Below are positions 1 to 4,748 of a stretch of 5,773 bases of DNA, one piece after another. The notes below the pieces were generated by a model. It was not told the DNA's origin. It did no database searches and saw only the letters and a program-made list of their open reading frames with translations. The position numbers were made by a program, and so were the translations under genes. Each line of letters begins with the position of its first letter. The stretch's first letter is position 1. The DNA is from Muribaculaceae bacterium (lineage in GTDB: Bacteria > Pseudomonadota > Alphaproteobacteria > Rs-D84): positions 1-5,773 of the forward strand of contig JAMPEH010000164.1 of assembly GCA_023665245.1 (NCBI GenBank). The letters run 5' to 3'.

Positions 1-1
1 G

Positions 2-289
2 GGGTACGTGAAGCTGTGGGCCAGGGAGGAGGACGGCGATCTGCTGCTGTCTGTCTCCGATAACGGTCCCGGTATTCCGCCGGCGGTCCTGGAGCAGCTT
101 AACAGCGGGGATAAGCAGATCCCAGGCGGGCATCTGGGACTGAACAATGTGAGCAGCATTTTACGCCTGCACTATGGAGAGCGGTACGGGCTCTCCGCCA
201 AAGCCAGCGCGGGGGAGGGCAGTTGTGTCTGCCTGCGCCTGCCGATACGGAGAGAGGAGAACGCCGATGCTGAAGGTTTTGATCGTTGA
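2..289 (+). CDS. YesM-like sensor histidine kinase, C-terminal ATPase end (partial, 5' end outside window)
   Basis: This is the C-terminal ~95 residues of a membrane sensor kinase that would autophosphorylate on histidine and pass the phosphate to the regulator encoded next. The frame is open from the left edge to TGA at 287-289. Only the end of the HATPase_c domain is visible: a G1 box DNGPGIP (nt 59-79), a G2-type box GHLGLNNV (nt 128-151), then the stretch ILRLHYGERYGL and a final GEGSCVCLRLP strand. The LRLxYGExYGL pattern after the G2 box is typical of the YesM/LytS-type (His_kinase plus HATPase_c) kinases that pair with AraC-type regulators. The N box, phospho-accepting His, HAMP and sensor parts lie upstream and cannot be judged, so the signal is unknown. 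The last 23 nt overlap the regulator gene in another frame, which suggests translational coupling. The family call is confident; the subfamily rests on the short tail and on the neighbour. Confidence 0.87.
   Translation, partial: GYVKLWAREEDGDLLLSVSDNGPGIPPAVLEQLNSGDKQIPGGHLGLNNVSSILRLHYGERYGLSAKASAGEGSCVCLRLPIRREENADAEGFDR
256..259 (+). promoter_or_regulatory. Ribosome binding site of the response regulator
   Basis: GGAG (within AGAGAGGAGA) ends 7 nt before the ATG at 267. It lies inside the end of the kinase gene. It fixes the regulator start at 267 rather than at the earlier in-frame ATG at 174, which has no comparable site and would add 31 residues ahead of the receiver domain. Confidence 0.8.
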
Positions 290-1013
290 CGACGAGCCCC
301 TGGTCCGCCGGGGGATCGTACTGGGGGTAGACTGGGCGGCCATGGGCTGCGTGGTAGTGGGCGAGGCCGCCAACGGCGAGGAGGGCCTTGCCGCCGTGGA
401 GCGCTACAGCCCGAATCTGATCATCACCGATGTGCGGATGCCCCGGATGGACGGTATTGAGATGATGAACCGCCTACGGGAGAAGGGGTGCCGGGCCCAT
501 GTGATCGTACTGACGGCCTACAGTGACTTCTCCTATGCCCGCAGTGCGCTGCAATTCGGCGCGGACGACTACCTTTTGAAGCCCTTCCGGGACCAGGAAC
601 TGACCGCCGCTATTGACAAGGTCCGGCGCAAGGAGCGGGAGGCGACCGCCCTCACACCTCAGGACACGCTGCCTCTGGTAAAGGGGGATAAGAGCAAATA
701 CGTCCTCCAGGCCCTGGAGTACATCTCCGCCCACTACGCAGACCAGGACATCTCTATTACCTCCATCGCCGCCCACCTGGGCGTCAGCGAGGGACACCTG
801 AGCCACGTATTCAAGAAAGAGACCAGCTATACCATCATAGGCTATCTCACCCAGTACCGGGTTCACACGGCGATGAAGCTGCTGAAGGATTGCCGCTACA
901 AGGTATATGAGGTGGCGGAACTGGTGGGTTACCGGGATGTGGCCTACTTCGGCAGCACGTTCAAGAAGCTGGTGGGTGTGTCGCCGTCGGAATATCAGGA
1001 CCGCTGCCGGTAA
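267..1013 (+). CDS. YesN-type response regulator: receiver domain plus AraC-family HTH
   Basis: A DNA-binding response regulator of 248 aa, probably a transcriptional activator controlled by the overlapping kinase. The receiver domain (about 1-120) begins MLKVLIVDDEP with the acidic pair D8/D9. The predicted phosphorylation site is D55 (LIITDVRMPRMDG), the conserved Thr is T83 (VLTAYSDF), and the conserved Lys is K105 (DYLLKPF). After a short charged linker (about 120-145) comes an AraC/XylS domain (about 146-248). It has two helix-turn-helix motifs: ITSIAAHLGVSEGHLSHVFKK and, near the end, VAELVGYRDVAYFGSTFKK, followed by the family's GVSPSEYQ ending. All key receiver residues are intact, so it should be active. 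It lacks the long middle region of many YesN proteins and belongs to the compact ~250-residue class. The targets are unknown. The symporter gene 221 nt downstream on the same strand is the obvious candidate, but this is inferred from position only. Confidence 0.95.
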   Translation: MLKVLIVDDEPLVRRGIVLGVDWAAMGCVVVGEAANGEEGLAAVERYSPNLIITDVRMPRMDGIEMMNRLREKGCRAHVIVLTAYSDFSYARSALQFGADDYLLKPFRDQELTAAIDKVRRKEREATALTPQDTLPLVKGDKSKYVLQALEYISAHYADQDISITSIAAHLGVSEGHLSHVFKKETSYTIIGYLTQYRVHTAMKLLKDCRYKVYEVAELVGYRDVAYFGSTFKKLVGVSPSEYQDRCR

Positions 1014-1041
1014 GGTCTTGAAAAATCACCATAAAACCCGG

Positions 1042-1070
1042 AAAACCGCTTGCAATTTTTGGGCGGTTTT
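1042..1070. promoter_or_regulatory. Inverted repeat overlapping the symporter promoter (operator candidate or weak terminator)
   Basis: A perfect 8-bp dyad: AAAACCGC at 1042-1049 and GCGGTTTT at 1063-1070, separated by 13 nt. The half-site centres are 21 bp apart, about two turns of B-DNA, so both face the same side of the helix. The -35 hexamer lies in the gap, and the right arm ends 2 bp before the -10 hexamer. A protein bound here would compete with RNA polymerase. Read as RNA, it could also be a weak terminator for the kinase-regulator transcript (8-bp stem, 13-nt loop). However, the only U-run is inside the stem and the following bases (GCTATAATAA) are not a U-tract, so an operator role fits better. 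A partial direct copy, AAAACC at 1033-1038, lies 9 bp upstream of the left arm. Confidence 0.45.
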
Positions 1071-1078
1071 GCTATAAT
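1050..1078 (+). promoter_or_regulatory. Sigma-A-type promoter with extended -10, driving the symporter gene
   Basis: The -35 box is TTGCAA (1050-1055), followed by a 17-bp spacer and a perfect -10 box TATAAT (1073-1078). The -10 is preceded by the extended -10 motif TGC (1070-1072). The optimal spacing and consensus -10 make this a strong housekeeping-type promoter despite the 4/6 match at -35. Transcription should start near 1084-1086, giving a leader of about 150 nt before the symporter ATG. Short A-runs at 1021, 1033 and 1042 lie upstream and could act as an UP-like element. Confidence 0.8.
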
Positions 1079-1132
1079 AAATTATATGTTTTGCAAAGGG
1101 AAGGGACAGTGTCCTTTCGCCGGCAAAAGGGG

Positions 1133-1163
1133 CGCGGGACCCGCCGGGACAGCGGGCTCCGCG
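1133..1163 (+). promoter_or_regulatory. Stable GC-rich hairpin in the symporter leader
   Basis: A 12-bp stem (CGCGGGACCCGC at 1133-1144 with GCGGGCTCCGCG at 1152-1163) closes a 7-nt loop, CGGGACA. The stem has one A-C mismatch and one G-U pair; the other ten pairs are Watson-Crick, almost all G-C. No U-tract follows (TACATCG), so it is not a simple terminator. It lies about 70 nt ahead of the start codon, between weaker alternative hairpins (1095-1130) and an orphan Shine-Dalgarno-like sequence. It may stabilise the mRNA or form part of a leader switch. It does not match a riboswitch or T-box consensus that I recognise. Confidence 0.55.
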
Positions 1164-1174
1164 TACATCGTAAA

Positions 1175-1181
1175 AAGGAGG
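1175..1181 (+). promoter_or_regulatory. Orphan Shine-Dalgarno-like AAGGAGG in the leader
   Basis: A perfect AAGGAGG sits in the leader, but no ATG, GTG or TTG follows within the usual 5-12 nt. The symporter start lies 53 nt further on and has its own weaker site. It could be a ribosome standby site, a chance purine run, or the remnant of a lost leader peptide start. It can also pair with the leader segment TCCTTT at 1112-1117. Confidence 0.35.
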
Positions 1182-1234
1182 AGACAGCTCAGATCAGAAG
1201 CGTCCATTATTTTTATTGAGAGGGAGCGTACATT

Positions 1235-2479
1235 ATGAAGAAGAAATTAAGTTTGCCGGTGCAGATCCTGATCGCGCTGGCTGCCGGTATCGCGGTGGGT
1301 CTGATCTGCCTGAACTTCACCGGCGGTCCGGAGTTTACTGCCAACTACTTAAAGCCCTTTGGCGACATCTTTGTCAATCTGCTGAAGTTCATCGTGGTGC
1401 CTGTGGTGCTGCTGAGCATGATCGATGGCATCCTGTCCATGGATGATATGAAGAAGGTGGGCGCCGTGGGCTGGAAGACGGTGGCATACTTCCTGTGCAC
1501 CACCGCCATTGCCTGCGTCATCGGCCTGGTGTTTGCCAATGTCTTTAACGCCATGGGTGTGTTCCCCAAGCTGGTCCTGGAAGAGGGCGCCGTGTGGGAG
1601 AAAGCTACCTCCGCCAACTTTATGGACACCCTGAAGGGATTTTTCCCTGACAACATGTGGGCGGCCTTCCACACCTCCAACATGCTCCAGGTCATCGTCA
1701 TCGCGCTGCTCCTGGGCGGGTCTATCATGGCCGCCGGGGAGAAGGGCCGTCTGTGCCGTGACTTCGTTTCCTCCGCCTACGCGGTGATCGAAAAGCTGAT
1801 GGGCTTCATCATCAGCCTGTCCCCCATCGGCGTGTTTGCCATGATGGCGTGGGTGGTCGCCACTCAGGGGCCGTCCATTCTGGGCTCTCTGGCGTGGGTG
1901 CTGCTGTGCGCCTATCTGGGCTACATCGTCCACGCGGTGCTGGTGTACTCCCTGTCCGCCCAGGCATTTGCCAACATGAGCCCGGTGAAGTTCTTCAAGA
2001 CGGCGTTCCCCGCCATGATGTTTGCCTTCACATCCACCTCCTCCGCGGCCACCCTGCCGGTGTCCAAGGAGTGTGCGGATGAGCTGGGTGCGGAGGAAGA
2101 CATTTCCGCCTTTGTCCTGCCCCTGGGCTCCACCATCAACATGGACGGCACTGCCATCTACCAGTGTGTGGCCACGATCTTCCTGGCCTCCTGCGCGGGT
2201 GTAAACCTGAGTCTGGGGCAGATGCTTACCATTGTCGTCACCGCCACACTGGCCTCCATCGGCACCGCCGGCGTTTCCGGTGCGGGCATGATCATGCTGG
2301 CCATGGTGCTGACCGCTATGGGCATCGACGTCAACCTCATTATGATCATCTACGGCGTGGACCGACTCTTCGACATGGGCCGTACCTGCCTGAACGTCAC
2401 CGGCGACATCGCCTGCGCGGTCTGCGTGACCAAGTGGGAAGGCGGCAAGAAAGTCGCTGTCAAGGGTAAGAAGAAGTAA
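1235..2479 (+). CDS. Dicarboxylate/amino acid:cation symporter (DAACS/EAAT family), probably glutamate or aspartate uptake
   Basis: A complete 414-aa integral membrane carrier that should import an acidic amino acid or C4-dicarboxylate together with Na+ or H+. The family landmarks appear in order: an N-terminal membrane domain starting at about residue 9; the serine-rich re-entrant loop HP1, TSTSSAATLP (266-275); the TM7 motif NMDGT (302-306); HP2, GTAGVSGAG (343-351); and TM8, DMGRTCLNVTGD (380-391). By alignment to the archaeal GltPh, D380, R383, T384, N387 and D391 match the substrate and cation ligands D394, R397, T398, N401 and D405. The retained arginine favours acidic substrates over Ser/Thr or neutral ones. 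The residue after GTAGV in HP2 is Ser where glutamate carriers usually have Pro. The C-terminus is a short Lys-rich cytoplasmic tail. The start is set by AGGGAG (1221-1226), 8 nt before the ATG. The gene has its own promoter and terminator, so it is a single-gene unit, possibly controlled by the upstream two-component pair. The exact substrate cannot be decided from sequence. Confidence 0.94.
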   Translation: MKKKLSLPVQILIALAAGIAVGLICLNFTGGPEFTANYLKPFGDIFVNLLKFIVVPVVLLSMIDGILSMDDMKKVGAVGWKTVAYFLCTTAIACVIGLVFANVFNAMGVFPKLVLEEGAVWEKATSANFMDTLKGFFPDNMWAAFHTSNMLQVIVIALLLGGSIMAAGEKGRLCRDFVSSAYAVIEKLMGFIISLSPIGVFAMMAWVVATQGPSILGSLAWVLLCAYLGYIVHAVLVYSLSAQAFANMSPVKFFKTAFPAMMFAFTSTSSAATLPVSKECADELGAEEDISAFVLPLGSTINMDGTAIYQCVATIFLASCAGVNLSLGQMLTIVVTATLASIGTAGVSGAGMIMLAMVLTAMGIDVNLIMIIYGVDRLFDMGRTCLNVTGDIACAVCVTKWEGGKKVAVKGKKK

Positions 2480-2499
2480 GAGCCCATTCACAGATAATA

Positions 2500-2533
2500 A
2501 AGAGGGTGTGCGGCTTCCGCCGCACACCCTCTT
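2500..2533. terminator. Strong intrinsic terminator hairpin, probably bidirectional
   Basis: A perfect 15-bp stem (AAGAGGGTGTGCGGC at 2500-2514 with its complement at 2519-2533) has a TTCC loop. It begins 21 nt after the symporter stop codon. On the plus strand the tail is CTCTTACATGTT, only moderately U-rich. On the minus strand it is CTCTTTATTATCTG, which is the better U-tract. The hairpin should therefore end the symporter transcript and also serve the convergent ABC operon, whose own 3' end shows no other hairpin terminator. Confidence 0.9.
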
Positions 2534-2627
2534 ACATGTTAAAAGGCTATCTTCCGGGAGAAAAAAGTAAAATGAAGAAACAGGGGTAAGGATGGAGAAG
2601 AAGGGAAATGGACGGCGGGGCGTGGTA
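2534..2627. other. Gene-free purine-rich spacer
   Basis: No coding signal is seen here. On the plus strand, 51 of the 57 bases from 2556 to 2612 are purines, with a single C. The minus-strand RNA of the ABC operon would therefore be pyrimidine-rich and almost free of G across this stretch. The segment leads directly into the transposase relic and may include the old left end of that element, but no terminal inverted repeat could be identified. Confidence 0.5.
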
Positions 2628-2826
2628 ATGACGGGCAGAGAGGGGCTGGCGCCGCAGGATCATCTGGTGCAAAATAGAGACGGTCATGGCTTGTGCTTAG
2701 CTGTATGAACGGATAAGCCCATACTGCTGCAAGGCTACCAGACGGCCCGGGACCGACCCGGTGGTGCTGATTAAAATGGCGCTGCTGGAGCATCCGCATG
2801 GGATATCCATTATTTGCGACACATTG
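2628..2826 (+). pseudogene. Relic of an IS1182-type transposase N-terminus (frameshifted, interrupted by a stop, truncated)
   Basis: Two frames together read as the conserved start of an IS1182-family transposase. Frame A, from ATG 2628, gives MTGREGLAPQDHLV, which resembles the family's VPQDHLLRKI opening. After codon 2667-2669 the match moves to frame B at 2671: KIETVMACA, then a TAG stop (2698-2700), then LYERISPYCCKATRRPGTDP and VVLIKMALLEHPHGI. The family pattern there is roughly 'YxxxSPYYCxxxGRPxxDPVVLxKxxLLxHLYGIxSLR'. The likely defects are a small deletion at 2670, the internal TAG, substitutions at conserved sites (for example R for G before RPG, and HPHG for HLYG), and loss of everything past about 2826, i.e. 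most of the protein including the catalytic DDE core. It therefore cannot be active. The family call comes from remembered motif patterns, not from a search. Confidence 0.65.
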
Positions 2827-2855
2827 TATTGGGGTGGGATACTGATAAGCTTGTG

Positions 2856-4748
2856 TTATGCACCCTTCATCCGTAGCTGCTGCTTGTTATATTGCAGGGT
2901 ATAGAGCTGGAAATACCGCCCCTTCCTGTGTAACAGCTCCTGATGTGTTCCCTGCTCCAAAATCTCGCCGTGGCTGAGGACGATGATATTGTCCGCGTGC
3001 TGGATGGTGGACAGCCGGTGGGCCACGATCAGCATAGTGCCGATGCTCTTCATCTTCTCCAGAGAATCCTGAATCAGGATTTCCGTTTCTGTGTCGATGT
3101 TGGCGGTTGCCTCGTCCAGGATCATGACCTCCGGGCGGTGGATAATGGTGCGGGTAAAACTAAGCAGCTGCCGCTGTCCGGCGGAGAAGTTGCTGCCCCG
3201 TTCCCGGACCAGCTCATCCAGTCCATTCTCAAACTTGGTAATGAAGGAGTCTGCGTTAACATAGCGGCAGGCGTTCCATACCTCATCGTCAGTAAAGGAG
3301 TCCTCCCGCAGGACGATGTTGCCCCGTATGTCCCCGGAGAACAGGAACACATCCTGGAGCATCTGTCCGAAATGCTTGCGGAGGGACGCGATCTTGATGC
3401 GCTTGATGTCGATGCCGTCGATGAGGATGCGGCCCTTCTGGATATCGTAGTTGCGGCAGATCAGAGAGAGAATAGTGGTCTTGCCGGAGCCGGTGGAGCC
3501 CACAAAGGCCACCGTCTGCCGGGGCTGGACGTGGAAAGATACGCCCTTGAGCACCCACTCGCCGGGGAGATAGGAGAACCAGACGTCCTGGAACTCGATC
3601 TCGCCCCGGATCTCGTCCAGCTCAATGGCATCCGGCTCGTCCACGATCTCCGGGACCATGTCGAGGACGCTGAAAATCTTCTCCGCCGAAGCGAAGGCGC
3701 TTTGCAGCTGGTTGAACTGTTCCGCCAGGGTCTGGATGGGATTGAAGAACTTGGAGATATACATGTAGAAGGAGACGATAATGCCGCTGGACAGAGTCTG
3801 CCCCATGAAAGAGGTCCCTCTGATGTAACCCTTGCCGCCCAGGTACAGCAGGCACAGCACGGAGGATATATACAGCATATACACCATGGGACGGAAGATG
3901 CTGAAGACAAAAATCTGATTCTGTTTTGCCTTTTTCAGCTGCATGCTTTTCTCCAGGAATTCGTCCAGCTTCCGCTCCTCCTGATTGAAGATCTGCGTAA
4001 TCTTGATGCCGGACAAGTTTTCGGAGAGGAAGGTATTGATGTCCGTGGTGCGGTCCTTCACCACCCGATACACCCTCCTGGTAAACTTCCGGAAAATCAT
4101 GGTAAACAGCAGCAGGAAGGGCACGAAGCACAGAACCATCAGCGTCAGGGCATAGTTCAGCATCAGCATAGCAGCCAGCACGCCAACCACGATGAACGCA
4201 TTCTTCACCATGTTCACCAGGATATTGGTGAACATCATGGAAATGGCGTTTGTATCATTGGCCACGCGGGTCACCAGCTTGCCCACAGGAATCTTATTGA
4301 GCTGGTCGTGGGACAGGCTCTCGATATGGGTAAACAAGTCCTGCCGCAGGGCAGAAAGAATTTTCTGTCCAGTCTTTTGCAGGATAATGGACTGGAAATA
4401 CGTGCAAATCATAGACACCACCAGCAGGCACACATAAATGCCCACCCAACGGTACAGAGAGCTGATCTCAAAACGGTCCTTGATCAGCTCCTCGACCTGG
4501 CCCATAATCAGCGGCGCGATCACCTCGTAAGAGATGGAGGCCAGCATAATGACCAGAACGACAGCAAACTCCTTCTTGTAGGGCGTGGTGTAAACCATCA
4601 GACGGCGAATGATCTCACTGTCCGGGACGTGGCGGTCAAAGCCTACCTCCTCCTTTTTGTTTTTCACACCAAGGTAGGCGACCACAAACACGATGGAAAA
4701 CACACCGATGATCGCGCCTACAATCAGCACGGGCAAATATTCACGCAT
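2856..4748 (-). CDS. ABC exporter half-transporter with catalytic NBD (YheH/BmrD-like subunit of a heterodimer)
   Basis: A 630-aa fused permease-ATPase, probably the second subunit of a heterodimeric exporter for drugs, lipids or peptides. An extra hydrophobic helix lies at about 6-27. The usual six-helix exporter core follows, with helices at about 61-83, 101-120, 180-198, 200-218, 283-305 and 316-335. The NBD begins at about 383: A-loop Y393; Walker A GSTGSGKTT (417-425); Q-loop Q465 (MLQDVFLF); signature FSAGQRQ (521-527); Walker B VMILDEA with catalytic E546; D-loop region ANID (549-552); H-loop H577. The Walker B Glu is intact, while the signature differs from LSGGQ. That is the expected pattern for the subunit carrying the catalytic Glu in YheI/YheH and TM287/288-type heterodimers. 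The start at 4748 is chosen for its ribosome binding site and its 8-nt overlap with the preceding gene. Longer versions reach back to 4910 through out-of-frame sequence of that gene. The substrate is unknown. Confidence 0.94.
   Translation of the reverse strand: MREYLPVLIVGAIIGVFSIVFVVAYLGVKNKKEEVGFDRHVPDSEIIRRLMVYTTPYKKEFAVVLVIMLASISYEVIAPLIMGQVEELIKDRFEISSLYRWVGIYVCLLVVSMICTYFQSIILQKTGQKILSALRQDLFTHIESLSHDQLNKIPVGKLVTRVANDTNAISMMFTNILVNMVKNAFIVVGVLAAMLMLNYALTLMVLCFVPFLLLFTMIFRKFTRRVYRVVKDRTTDINTFLSENLSGIKITQIFNQEERKLDEFLEKSMQLKKAKQNQIFVFSIFRPMVYMLYISSVLCLLYLGGKGYIRGTSFMGQTLSSGIIVSFYMYISKFFNPIQTLAEQFNQLQSAFASAEKIFSVLDMVPEIVDEPDAIELDEIRGEIEFQDVWFSYLPGEWVLKGVSFHVQPRQTVAFVGSTGSGKTTILSLICRNYDIQKGRILIDGIDIKRIKIASLRKHFGQMLQDVFLFSGDIRGNIVLREDSFTDDEVWNACRYVNADSFITKFENGLDELVRERGSNFSAGQRQLLSFTRTIIHRPEVMILDEATANIDTETEILIQDSLEKMKSIGTMLIVAHRLSTIQHADNIIVLSHGEILEQGTHQELLHRKGRYFQLYTLQYNKQQLRMKGA

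Noticed and set aside
174..266. N-terminal extension of the response regulator to the ATG at 174.
   Set aside because: The added 31 residues precede a receiver domain that naturally begins MLKVLIVDDE, and the ribosome binding site at 256-259 serves the ATG at 267.
474..866. A 130-codon minus-strand frame opposite the response regulator.
   Set aside because: Antisense shadow of a gene with intact receiver and AraC domains; no independent support.
1085..1200. T-box or known riboswitch in the symporter leader.
   Set aside because: I could not find the T-box core (a GGTGGNACCGCG-like motif), a specifier loop or a U-tract terminator, nor a recognisable riboswitch core. It is kept only as an unclassified structured leader.
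1349..2527. A 392-codon open frame on the minus strand, opposite the symporter.
   Set aside because: His/Gly/Asp-rich shadow translation of a clear membrane carrier. It runs into the terminator hairpin and has no family motifs.
2539..2799. An 86-codon minus-strand frame in the gap after the symporter.
   Set aside because: Pro/Ser/Leu-rich translation caused by the purine tract and the transposase relic on the other strand; no ribosome binding site or recognisable motif.
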